In this document: positions 26,113-37,109 of the stretch, piece by piece
Position numbering within the stretch: position 1 is the first letter of the stretch
Layout of the letters: each line of letters opens with the position of its first letter
Origin: Adineta vaga
Taxonomy: Eukaryota > Rotifera
Assembly (NCBI GenBank): GCA_021613535.1
Contig: CP075493.1
Span: forward strand, 7,750,001 to 7,814,000
Length of the DNA stretch: 64,000 nt
Reading direction: 5' to 3'
The notes under the pieces: generated by a model
What the model saw: only the letters and a program-made list of their open reading frames with translations
Told to the model about the DNA's origin: nothing
Databases searched by the model: none
Position numbers and translations under genes: made by a program

Positions 26113-27644
26113 CGTTGAATTTTATATCTTTCCACAAGATACTGGTATGTGCTACTCGTTTTCTACAATGAATATGTAGAAGAGACAGTTGCTATTCGAA
26201 GCTGAAGTTTATATACAGTCGTTTGTTTATTTCTCTCTCGCAATCAATTAAACCAATAACTAACTGATAAGACCTGTATCCGTTAAGCTTACCAATGAGA
26301 AAAATCTCAAAAGAAAAAGAAAATGCAAATTAAAGATAACTATTTGTTCGCTTTCGCAAGGGTTCCCTCGATGTCTTTATGACAGGCTATATGTTATCTA
26401 TCAATATGAATAATATCCACTTTCGACAGTAATCGTTAATGCGGATGTTTTTGTGATATCATTAAAAGCTGAAAAACGATCTATATATATATATCCTACC
26501 ATAGTTCGTAGAAGCACAAACTTTGACCTAAAATACGAGGAAACGGCACTAAAGTTTGAGTTCGTTAGCTATATTTAGTAGTAACAAAAAAAGACATTAG
26601 CTATCTTAATGAGTACTCGAATATTCTTCTTTACCATAATAATATACAACAAATAAGTTTATCTATATTCGTTGATATATGTTTTATTCAACATGCAATT
26701 GTGTCTAGTTTCTGACATGAATCCTAATCACGTAGATATTTAAAGAATTAGAAGACCATAGCCCTTGAGATATACATTATAAATCTAATGAAAAAAACCT
26801 GACCGAAATATCTTCTGTACATATCCATCAATCCCTGGATTTTCGTATATAACTTATCAGTTTTATGTTAATGAGTTTTCAGACGTTATCCATCAGATAC
26901 TTTCTTTTACTTTTCTCTTATCTTGACTTAGAATAGATTTTCTATTTATGATTATTGTATCAATAAAACTATACACAAGACTGTCCGTAATCATCAATTG
27001 GGATTTTCCCAGAAAATTGTACTTATTGCTTGTTCTAAAAATGAATACACTGAGTTTAATATTTTATATTTCGTCGTTGCCTTTTCTTTTTAATGAATAT
27101 TTTGTCGAGTCTTATTCATCGAATGATTAATTCAAGAAAAACATGTCATAATCCTATCTGATAAAGAAATAATTCTTGTATAGCACATCAATCAACAATA
27201 TATCATTAATTTTTATCAAAGCAGAACATATTTTCGTTCCTAAATGGTCGTTATGAGTGTTAAAGTTGTTCTTATATAATATTGACAAACTCAGGTCATG
27301 TTCGACGTCTGATCGTTGATGATAGTTTGTTGAAAGGACTACCCTACCCACTCTATCAAAAGATAACGACACATCATAATTTCGAAAGAGTTGACCTTAT
27401 TTTATTATGTAAAAGTGCAAACATGAAATAGACAATACAATTTTGAACAAAAAAGAAATGGAATGATTTAAATTGAACCCAAGCTTGCGTTTCTTTTAAA
27501 GACGTGAACACCACATATAATACAAAGCACAAAGATATCAAATGGATGGAATGTCGAAGTGTGTAAAAAGATGCATAGAAACAAAGAAAAATGTGAATTT
27601 GAATAAGCATACGTACAACATAGAAAATATACAAATATTTCATT
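26113..27644. other. Upstream region of the apolipophorin-like gene and 3' flank of the PCM1-like gene
   Basis: A 1.5-kb gene-free stretch. It contains the apolipophorin promoter (TATA-like box at 26207-26215 on the minus strand). The open frames at 26948-27130 and 27374-27841 have no recognisable content; the latter overlaps the last exon of the PCM1-like gene in another frame. Confidence 0.5.
26207..26215 (-). promoter_or_regulatory. TATA-like box of the apolipophorin-like gene
   Basis: TATATAAAC-type sequence on the minus strand about 95 nt before the ATG at 26112, giving a plausible 5' UTR of about 65 nt. Confidence 0.5.
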
Positions 27645-30600
27645 TTATGAATTATTATTATTATTATTATTGTTGACAAGAATATATTCATGACGATTGC
27701 TGTTTGTTGAACTTCCATTTCCATGAAGATATCGATCTGCAAGTCGTACAGTTGATTGCAATTCATTCTCTTCTTGATCAGAATCATCATCTTCCTCATG
27801 ACCATCACTATACAACAAGAGAAAAGAAAAAACCATTTCATTTCTCTTATATTTAGAAACTAAAAACTATAAGAACGATTATTTTTTTTTGAAAATACAT
27901 ACAATGTTAAAGGTAATTGTTCTGATTCTAGTTGACGCGAAATATCATTCTCTTCATTAACATATAATGGTATTTGTTGTGCATTAGATCGCATTGATGA
28001 ATTATTACTCTAAATTGAAATAATATAATCAAAGAAATTGACATCAATTTGATTTTACCAAGTGTAAATGTTCATTCTTATCTTGAACTTGTGTTTGTAT
28101 ATTGTTTGCATTTTGATATATTTTATATCGAATCATTTCATCAAATGCAACATCTGATACATCACGAATCAGATCAGCAGCACATTCACGGATACTGAAA
28201 TAGGTAGAAAAAAGAAAGGATTGGAATATACTTCATTTCTGTATGTGTCTTACGTTAATCCAGAATATTTCTCAATAGTTATTTCAATTAATTCAGAAAA
28301 TTGACCTTCAAATCGACGTATTAATTGTGCTGAATCAGATTGTTGTTTAAATAGAAATAATATACGTTCACGAATCTGATACAAAATGGATTGATTGAAA
28401 ATATCATTAATATGTAAACGCATAAATCTAGAAATCAGAAATTTCTATTAAAGCACATGTTGATCAAAACGAGAACATACGGAATTAATTGTACCATAAT
28501 TGATTTAACTTGTAAATCAATTGTTTGTATTTCATCATTACTAATATTCTATAAATATATATATATATATGTAAGGAATTTAGTTTGAATTTCAAATGCA
28601 TGAAAATATCAATCAAACATACTTGATTGGTTACTGTATAATGAGATGCTGGTTGAATATTAAAGACAGATGTTGAAAATTCACTTGATTGTCGTTTATT
28701 ATCACTATTATTATCATCATCATCATCGAATGTCAATTCTTGTAATTGTTGATCATCATCAACAGATGATAATGTTGATTGTTGTTCTAATTTTTCTTTA
28801 TAATCATAGAGTTCATCTTCAGTTGGTATTGGTCGACGATGGATTATGAAAGATTTTGAAGGATCTTCTTTTAATAGATGACCACGATGATTAGGAAGAT
28901 CATAGATATCAGATTTTTGTTGGATACGTGGACGTGGAGATGAGTCTTCTGTAGAGAATGTATCTGAATAAAAATAAAAACTATTTTCATATCACAATCA
29001 ATTCGAAAATGAATAATAACAAACCATTTCTTTGAAGTCTGATCGGTGTTGTTTCCGTCTTGTTTCTTTCGACATGAATGGCTGTTTGTTGACTTGTACT
29101 TAGACTATTAAATGATATTTTACTTGAATTTTCCAACAAACGATTTGTTGTTAGGACAAGATTTTGTTGTTTTAATTGTTCATTAAAACTAGATCGTGGT
29201 TGAGGACGAATTGTTTGATTAAAAGCATAGATTGAATCTTTGGAATCATCTCGTGATTGAAGACGTGGCTTTTGATGAAGATATTGTTTATCAAATGAAA
29301 TTGATGATGTTAAACGATTATTTTCTGATTGAAGTGCATTGATTTCTGATTGTAAAACAGCAATTTCACGATAGGCAGTATTCAAATTAACAATAAGACC
29401 TTGTGTTAAAACTTGTTGCTGTAATTGATGAAAAACAGGATCAGATGTTGGTGTTACAGGAGAATTTGTTGCCGTTGATAAACGTTCTTCAATATGACGA
29501 TTGAATGATTTTTGTTCTCCAATAAATGTCGATAAACAATGACAGATCTCACGCATTTGTTCATTTAATTCATTGGAATTTTGTTCAAATTTAGGACGAA
29601 AAGTATTTGATACACAGAAATTCTAAAATAACTTCTCAATTTAAAAGTATGTTCTCTTTTTCGAAAGATAACTTACACTTTGTTTCGTATGTGATTGATC
29701 GATTGAAAGATGATTTTCTTTATTTAAATTATAGTCACTAGAACTAAACTCAGATTCATTTTTATCATTATTATCGTCATCACTGAAATCTTCCTGAAGA
29801 TTACAATGACGTGTTGGACGAAGGTTTTTCGAATCATTGAGTTTTTCTTCATATGTTGTAATTTCAGTTAATGGTGTTGTCATATTTTGATGCAATGTTA
29901 TTATTTGATCTTTTAAACTATGTAAACGTTGACGAGAGTCAACTAAACGTTCGATTTCACGATGTTGTTCTGCAATTTTCATATCGACAGAATTATTACC
30001 TGACGAAGAACGTTTTAATATTTGTGTGTCAGTTTGAGTATGTTGTGATGCTCTAGGATTGTAGTTAAATTGATTGGTACAACGTTCGAAATCATCGCTT
30101 TTTGATAATGGCGTTGAACGTGACGATGCTGAGGATGAATATTCATCTGGTTGGATTTTCTTTACCATTTGTTGAAGTTGACTTAATGCAGATTTGGCTT
30201 GTTCAAGCTCTCTGGAAAAAAGAATATGAATTCAAATATTACTCTCTGATAGAATTGAACATTTCATACAATCGTTTAGTAGTTAATTCATTAGATAATT
30301 TATTCAATTGTTTAGGAGTATTATTATTCGTAGTTTGCTTGAAAGATGATTTCGGAGACTCCTGATCCTGTTGAGAATTTAAATCTGTTTGATAATATGT
30401 GACGATCTGTTCTAATTCATCTAATCGTTCGCGAACATGTTCAAGATTTTGTAAACGATTTTCTGTAGATATCGTTGCTTGTTTTGATGAACTAGATAGA
30501 AAATGGTTGGTCATTGTGAGGAAAATAATGGTTAGGATAGGTACCCTTTTGATTGTTCCAATTCTATGTGATGTTTTTGTTCATAGCGATTTCGAAGTAA

Positions 30601-32044
30601 TTTCAAGCTGAATATTATGAAAAGAAATTTAGAGAAAAACAAGAAATATTTGTATAGGTACCGATTGCGTAAGTTATGAATATTAGATAAAAGATCATCT
30701 TCATTCATAGTGGCATGTTTTTGATTCGTTGAATGTTGTTGTTCTAACAAATGTTGTTCAGAATGTCGTTTCAATGCCAGTAATGCACGTTGTTGACCTT
30801 GCAATGCACGAATCTGAACATCATAGAAGTATTATAAACATGTATAGGAATGAAAACGATCTTTTACTTGTTCTTTTTGTAATGTCAAGTTTCTTTCCAT
30901 TTCTTTTTCACTTTCAGCATCAGTTGCATCTTCATCAGACTTCAAAAAAAAAGAATATCACATGAAAAATAAGTAAACGATTTGTTAGTTTTCTTACTGT
31001 AGCCTCTGGATCTTTCCAATTGAGTGTATCACTTTTCAGACTTCCAACAAGAGAATCATAATTGGAATAATCATTTCGAGTATTTTGTTCATTATCGGAT
31101 AGATTCATTGTTGGCAAGACTGTTGGTAATGATTGCGGAATAAAACCGATTTTACTTTCTATACGTGGTCGAATAGGTGATCGAATGTTACCACGAAGTG
31201 ATAGATCATCCTTAATTATAAATAGAACAAAAAATTAACTATAAAAATACAATATGTTGAAAACACGTACATCATCATCTTCTGTAGTCATTTGAGATTG
31301 ATAATGCGATGTTGTATTTCTTTGAAGTATTGCTGAACGTTCCTCAGCTGTCAACTAGAAATACACAAAGAAAAGATCGAGTTTGGTCTGTACATTGTTT
31401 ATTCAAATTACCGTAATTAAATTAAGTAAGTTAACGTAACTAGCTTGTTGTTCTTCAAGATTTCGTATAATTGAACGAAGTTTTTCATGTTGTTCATCAC
31501 AACCGGGCTATAAAAAAACAACACCGAAATATTTAGTTCATGACAATATCATTGTGATGATTTACCACTATATCTTTGAATTTTTCCATTGACTCAAGCA
31601 TTGTTCGTGCTTGTTGGATTGATTTTTGTATTTCTCGTACTCGACCTATTAGTTTTGATGTCGATATGATCTGAATATTTAAAAAGAATTATGGGTCGAT
31701 TGATTCATTTCGAATTGAATTTCTTACTTCTGATGGTTGTTCATGATCACTATTGACTATAGTATCATTATCCAATGTTTCATTTGATTCATTCTGATTG
31801 CTTTTACTAATTGTTGGTCGAGGAATACCTTCAGCTAACAAGTCATTCTTATTTTCATTACCATAATCACCGTTATTATCATCATCATCATCATCACTCA
31901 TTGGAATTCCATTATTTTGATAGACCGGATCAAAAAATGACATCTAGAAAAATTTCGTACTAAAAAATATAGTGAAACATATACTATTCGATTTACTTGA
32001 TCACTCTTGATAGGTAAATTCCGTATTTTACGTTTCGGTGGCAT
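27645..32044 (-). CDS. PCM1: Coiled-coil centriolar satellite protein, PCM1-like
   Basis: About 15 exons encode roughly 1,150-1,200 residues, mostly acidic low-complexity segments alternating with coiled coils. It starts MPPKRKIRNLPIKSDQ, followed by an Asp/Asn-rich stretch. Coiled-coil blocks include SIIRNLEEQQASYVNLLNLI, IRALQGQQRALLALKRHSEQ, LQNLEHVRERLDELEQIVTY and ELEQAKSALSQLQQMVKK, which resemble PCM1 repeats that organise centriolar satellites around the centrosome. The C-terminal part has a compact helical domain (SIRECAADLIRDVSDVAFDE) and ends in a run of nine asparagines. The PCM1 call rests on my memory of the family pattern, not on a search. The start lies 91 nt after the MRM2 stop on the same strand, with an acceptor-like tract ending 8 nt before the ATG. 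Confidence 0.6.
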
Positions 32045-32051
32045 TGAATTA

Positions 32052-32070
32052 TCTAGAAAAGAAAATGTTA
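32052..32070 (-). promoter_or_regulatory. Splice-acceptor-like site before the PCM1-like ATG
   Basis: On the minus strand a tract TTTTCTTTTCTAG ends 8 nt before the ATG at 32044, in the 91-nt gap after the MRM2 stop. It could be a trans-splice acceptor or the end of a 5' UTR intron. Confidence 0.45.
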
Positions 32071-32135
32071 AATTCTTATCTGGTCTTCTAAGATCATAAA
32101 ATAAATTGCACTGAACAAAGAAAAACCAAAATTCA

Positions 32136-33099
32136 CTATCCATCTTTTTTCTTCGTTCGTATGCGACGAGCTTCATTAATCAATCGTTCGAGTTCATTTC
32201 GATCTGTTTCAATTCTAGTATTTTGATTCTGATCATTTGATTTTTTAGATAGACTAAATGTATCAGAATGATATTGCAGAGCTAACAAATATGTTTCGGC
32301 AGATTCCGAACGTGAAGAACTTGGTTTAACGAGATGAACTGTACGAAAAAGAGATGCAAGTAATGAACGTAATTCTTGAAATGCATCGTGGCCTTGAAAT
32401 AATTTGCAAAGAAAATAACCATTTGGTTTTAATAATCGACGTGCAAAATCAAGAGCTTGATGTTGTAATACTGCGATTGCTAAAGAGAAAACACATTAAA
32501 AAAAGACTATCTTATCTTAAGGTGTCAATATACGAACCTGATTGATCAATTGTCTTACATCCAGTCACATTTGGACACATATCGGAAAGAACACCATCGA
32601 CTTTATCAATCTTTAATCGACTTAATAATTCTTGTAATCGTTTATTACAGTCACTGGTTGTGTTTTCGGTTAGATTCCAATTATCAATAATATGTACACC
32701 AGGAATTTCAAAAATTGGATCACGATCAAGTGCAATTACTGTTCCACATTTTAGATCTGGATTTGGTTGATGTAATGATGTTATTTCACTTGGATGTAAT
32801 AATTCATTTGATGAATTGGATTTTTTTCGTTTTTTAACACGAGCATTAACTTGTTTTACAAGTACTTGTGACCATGCACCAGGTGCAGCACCCATATCAA
32901 TAACAGTATGACCAGGTTGTAAAAATTGATACATATCATTTATTTCGATTAATTTAAAAGCACTTCGTGCTCGATAATTTTCTTTTACTGATCGACGAAC
33001 ATATGGATCTGAAACATGTTTTGCCATCCATGCTTTTGTATGATGACATGTACTCGTAGAGAAAAATATACGAGAAGAAAAAAATTGTTTGATAAACAT
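32136..33099 (-). CDS. MRM2: Mitochondrial rRNA 2'-O-methyltransferase (FtsJ/RrmJ family)
   Basis: Two exons split by an intron of about 57 nt (near 32482-32538) encode about 300 residues. It methylates the ribose of a uridine in the large mitochondrial rRNA. The N-terminus (MFIKQFFSSRIFFSTST) looks like a mitochondrial targeting peptide. The FtsJ core is complete: YRARSAFKLIEI (first catalytic Lys), VIDMGAAPGAWSQVL (SAM-binding loop), VDGVLSDMCPN (catalytic Asp), FLCKLFQG (second Lys) and SESAETYLLAL (Glu), i.e. the K-D-K-E tetrad. A lysine-rich insert (RVKKRKKSNSS) sits after the SAM loop. The protein ends ARRIRTKKKDG at 32136. The PCM1-like gene follows 91 nt downstream. Confidence 0.93.
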
Positions 33100-34545
33100 T
33101 AACGTCTAGACGTCGACAAGAACTTCCGCTATAACTATTATTGTACAGGTTTCTTTCCGTGTATTACCATAAAAGGGTTAAAGTTAAAGCGATCACTTCC
33201 ATCGGTCAATATTTTTCAAGACATGTTTTCAAGGTAACGGCCACGAAACAGTTTACTCTTGATATGAGTTGTTAATCTCAACTTGAAAATAGTTAAATTA
33301 CTTTTTTCTTTCTTTTTAATTATTAATAAACTTTAGTCATTGTAGTTTGAAATTCTTTAAATCAATAAATAAAATAAAAATACTGTAAGTGAGTGACATC
33401 TACGAAGCTAATATGTCTGTCATGCATTTTGATTCAAGACAAAAAGAATAAAGTGTCTACCATGATCTATAGTGTCGAGTTTAAACGTAGCATATATTCA
33501 TTTTCTTGCATGCGTAAAAGACATACTTTACTATTTTGTGAATTTCCTCATGTCATGTTAAAAAATGTTCTAATACTTATATAAAAGTTTCTAATTATCA
33601 ATTTTGTTGACACTGAATTACTTTCCTTTACTTTCTTTAATAGATTTTCCCTTCAGAGTAAAAAATATGTTTCGATAAAAGCAAAAAAATAAATTCTTAT
33701 TAGTACATTCCGTCATACTTCTTTAACTTTTGTATTGTTCTCTCACAACCACCATCGGATGTATATGAATGATTAATAATCGATTCGTTTATTGATTAAG
33801 ATGAGTAACAAAAGAATCAAATTAATGTTTATATTGTGATTCTCTCATGTGAATTTTTCATTTGACGTATATTTCGGTTAATTATGATTGTAAATTGAGC
33901 AACTAATAAAGGAAAATTTCTACCCATCTTGTCTATCTTTTAACGACTGCAATCTAGTCAGCCAAAATTAGTGTATTTGACAGCAAATCTTTTAATGAAA
34001 AGATCGCTTCCAATCACTCATCAATACAATATCTTTGACCTTGTTTTTGGAAATGCTGAAGAAGTTAAGAATTGATCTTCAGCTACTTAATTATATCAGC
34101 ACTTGCTATTAAAAGACAATCAAGTCTATCCTGATACACGTAAAAATATGCTGCCGATGTTTTCTTAATATTTGTTAAAAGCCTATAAATAAATAACTGT
34201 TCAATATCAGTTAATTTCGGTGGTAAATCTGATATTGAGGAAATATTAAATTGGTCTTGTGGTTTAACAAAAAAATAAAATGTTTTAACGATTTAAAACA
34301 ATATAATTATTTTCTTTCAACAACTGTAATTTTCTCCCACCGTTCTGATTGACTATAGAGTTGTCTACAATATGAAATTGAATGTCATCTTAATTTCATG
34401 CCAAAAACATTTTATAACAAAATTCTACTAGAAAATTTTTACTGTATCATTACAATAGATTTATTTGTGATAAAAATAAAACAACTGTTCAATGTCATTT
34501 TATATTCAAGAAATGTTACATGAAAACATTTTATAATTGAGCAGA
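33100..34545. other. Gene-poor region
   Basis: A 1.4-kb AT-rich stretch upstream of MRM2. Apart from the possible decayed RhoGEF fragment at 33947-34192, I see no gene, repeat or RNA. Confidence 0.5.
33947..34192 (+). pseudogene. Possible decayed RhoGEF (DH domain) fragment
   Basis: One frame reads NLLMKRSLPITHQYNIFDL, VFGNAEEVKN, HLLLKDNQVYPDTRK, MLPMF and YLLKAYK, interrupted by four stop codons (for example after VKN and after MFS). The spacing loosely recalls the Dbl-homology domain pattern of a 'F-x-N-I-E-E-I' motif, then a later 'IGDIF-x-K--FL--Y' motif. There is no start codon, no intron structure and no flanking gene, so if the likeness is real it is a relic. The match is weak and could be chance. 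Confidence 0.25.
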
Positions 34546-35158
34546 TTAATGCTGTTGAACATTTTGATCTTGAATCATTTTTTTAACATTTGCTAGAACA
34601 ACTTTACTTTTACCTGTCGTTTGTTTACGTTCAAATGCGTTCTTCTTTTGTGAAGTATTATCTTTACTTAGATCATAACTATCTGCACATGATCGATGTT
34701 TAGAATTTTTTATCTGGTCAGTAGAATCACTATTGGTAGATATTGACACATCTAATGATGGCTGAACAACTAGTTTATCGTCAATAGCTGTTGGTAATGG
34801 TGATGGTGTTTTCGTTTGTTTAGATTTAATGAATAATTTGGAAAGAGATGTTTGTGAACGTGTTGTTTGATGATTCTTGATTTGATCCGATTGATCTTTT
34901 ATTTCATCTGCATTCGTTTTTAATGTTGCTTTCGATTTACTATCAAACCAAAATTTATTATAAAGCAAAAGAAAACAATTGTCTTTGATTTACTTACGTT
35001 TTAATTTTATCTTGTTGTCGAATAGTTTTGGCTTTCGGTGTTACACGAATGCTTTCTACATTTCGAATAAAGATTTTCTGCACTTCTGCATCACGTTGTT
35101 TTTCATGAACTGAAAATGATTTTGATTTTCTTCGTGAAAAACAACATAATCGAGGCAT
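34546..35158 (-). CDS. Unknown basic, low-complexity protein
   Basis: Two exons joined across an intron at about 34942-34996 give about 185 residues. I do not recognise it. It starts MPRLCCFSRRKSKSFSVHEK; the CC pair near the N-terminus followed by basic residues could be an acylation and membrane-binding signal. The rest is rich in Lys, Ser, Gln and Asp without predicted folds (SKLFIKSKQTKTPSPLPT, DSTDQIKNSKHRSCADSYD). No transmembrane segment or known motif is visible. Consistent splice borders and in-frame continuation over both exons support a real gene. Confidence 0.55.
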
Positions 35159-35338
35159 GAGAATAATATCAAAGTGTTCATGTAATTATCTACTTTTCGC
35201 TTTTCGAATAACAATGATGTAACATAGTTAACGAAAGAATTTTTTTTAAAGCTTACGAACGAACAAACAAATCAAATACGAACAAAAGAATTTTATTGAC
35301 ATATACGGAAGTCATTTATTTTATTTGATGTTTTTTTT

Positions 35339-35932
35339 TCAAAAGTAACATTTCACATAGGGGAAATTTTTCTGCACAGTTTTTGAAAGAAAATCATAAG
35401 TTATTGTGGATTTATCAGGTGAACCAGTGATAGTTACTGTACCACTAAAATTTGATGGTCGTGTTAAATCAGAAGTAGATGCACGTAATGCTAATATCAT
35501 TTCACCAGTAATTGGTGGATCAGTACGAATAATAGAACATCGACTATCCCATTTGACGATTGCTGTATTCAACCAATCAGTACAATCTAATACTTCAGAA
35601 AAAACATTCGTACATTCTTGAGTATTGGGATCAATTAGTGCTTGAAGATAAGTTCCATTAAAGTATGAAACTCCATAGAATATACCAGTATATTCACCGG
35701 TATATGATTGCCAATTGCGATAACCAATGATAGTTTTCATATCTTGATCTGTAACCGGTTCAACAGTATAGATTCCCGAAACGGTCATCGTCGTCATATG
35801 ACCATTGAAAGTAAAATTGAATGACGTATCCAGAGATGGTAGCATATGCTTCGGAAAAAATAGAAAAGGATTTCCATTAATTTTACTGAGAATTGTAATG
35901 AAAAAGACGAGCGCAATATTAAGCTTTTGCAT
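35339..35932 (-). CDS. Secreted protein of unknown family, tandem copy 1
   Basis: An intronless gene of 197 residues. It has an N-terminal signal peptide (KLNIALVFFITILSKINGN). The mature protein is mostly beta-like, contains several N-glycosylation sequons (NFT, NGT, NFS) and four cysteines: QECTNVFS, DCTDWLN, WDSRCS and a C-terminal VKCYF. The paralogue at 36135-36731 on the same strand shares length, signal peptide, FLFFPKHMLP, TIIGYR-WQ-YT, YFNGT, the cysteine framework and the motif DLTRP. I do not recognise the family, and no catalytic motif is seen. The absence of introns is unusual among neighbours, which have many. Confidence 0.8.
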   Translation of the reverse strand: MQKLNIALVFFITILSKINGNPFLFFPKHMLPSLDTSFNFTFNGHMTTMTVSGIYTVEPVTDQDMKTIIGYRNWQSYTGEYTGIFYGVSYFNGTYLQALIDPNTQECTNVFSEVLDCTDWLNTAIVKWDSRCSIIRTDPPITGEMILALRASTSDLTRPSNFSGTVTITGSPDKSTITYDFLSKTVQKNFPYVKCYF

Positions 35933-36134
35933 GATTTGATGTTTGGTAAGCTGATTCTGGCACTGACTAGTAATGAGAAAAAAATAGTCTATTTTTACTT
36001 AATAGCATATGATGATCCCAAAGCAAATAGATTTAAGGACGCATATATATGATAACGAGCATTATCTGAAGGTGCTCGAGATATTGACAATAGACAGAAA
36101 TAAGAATGAGGCTCTTCAATTTATTTTCTTTAGT

Positions 36135-36731
36135 TTAATAGTCACATTTCACATTAGGAACGATGTTTCCTTGCATTTTCGATGTAAATTGAAACATAAT
36201 TTGTGTTCCTTCAGAAGAAATATCACTCATCATTGATACGTGCATCTTGACGGGGCGTGTCAAATCAGTAGTGTCAGCAAAAACAGTCATTTTAGCAGCG
36301 GAATTTGGTGGTAGTTCATCACCAGACATGATACAACGATTATCCCATCTTTTGATCTCAGTATTCATCCAACCGGTACAATTAGCTGTACGTGAAAAAA
36401 CACTCATACATTCTTGTGTAACTGAATTACGTGTTGAATGAAAAATAGTACCATTCAAATAGTAATCTTCATAACCTATTCGAGTGTTTTCAATTGTATA
36501 CAATTGCCAAGCTCGATAACCGATGATTGTCTGACTATTCGATGAAGTGAGTGCATATATAACATAATCTCCTGATAATTGAGTTGCATCAACAGTAGCA
36601 TCGAAAGGTAAAGTATAAATAATACCAATTGGAGGTAACATATGTCGAGGTAGAAATAAAAACGGATCAGCATTTATTCGAATCACGATCGATATGATCA
36701 ACAATACAATCACAAACATAGTTGCTCTCAT
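36135..36731 (-). CDS. Secreted protein of unknown family, tandem copy 2
   Basis: An intronless gene of 198 residues, paralogue of the gene 202 nt downstream at 35339-35932. It starts MRATMFVIVLLIISIVIRINA, a signal peptide, and continues DPFLFLPRHMLPP. Conserved positions with its neighbour include the TIIGYRAWQLYT block, a YYLNGT glycosylation site, TQECMSVFS, NCTGWMN, RWDNRCI, the DLTRPV motif and the final VKCDY. Many other positions differ, including the N-terminal beta segments, so the duplication is not recent. Function unknown. Confidence 0.8.
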   Translation of the reverse strand: MRATMFVIVLLIISIVIRINADPFLFLPRHMLPPIGIIYTLPFDATVDATQLSGDYVIYALTSSNSQTIIGYRAWQLYTIENTRIGYEDYYLNGTIFHSTRNSVTQECMSVFSRTANCTGWMNTEIKRWDNRCIMSGDELPPNSAAKMTVFADTTDLTRPVKMHVSMMSDISSEGTQIMFQFTSKMQGNIVPNVKCDY

Positions 36732-37109
36732 TTTTTTTGGACGATAGAAATGTATGAAAGTATGCCATTGTTTGTTAGATTTATATTTATTTTCTCGGGC
36801 TTATCGATTGAGGTTATTCGGTTTCACTCTATTTTCATATGGCATCATTTGATTGAAGAGAATAAGTTAGCAAAGAAAAATATTCGATATCGTTTATTTA
36901 TTTCATAAGAAAAAGAACAAAAGGAAACTGAAGAATAACAACAAGAATGTAGTTTATATATATATATATCTAATAAAAAATAATCAGAGTCTATCGACGA
37001 GTTACAATATCAACAACAATAGTGGAACCGAAAGACAATCTTCTTGTGTTTCTTGTACACCATTACAACGAAACAAAAGAAACAACATACGTACTTACTT
37101 AGTTGAATG
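36732..37109. other. Intergenic region
   Basis: Upstream of the secreted gene pair and downstream of the ZC3H3-like gene. It contains an AT tract near 36955-36970 and nothing else I can name. Confidence 0.5.
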
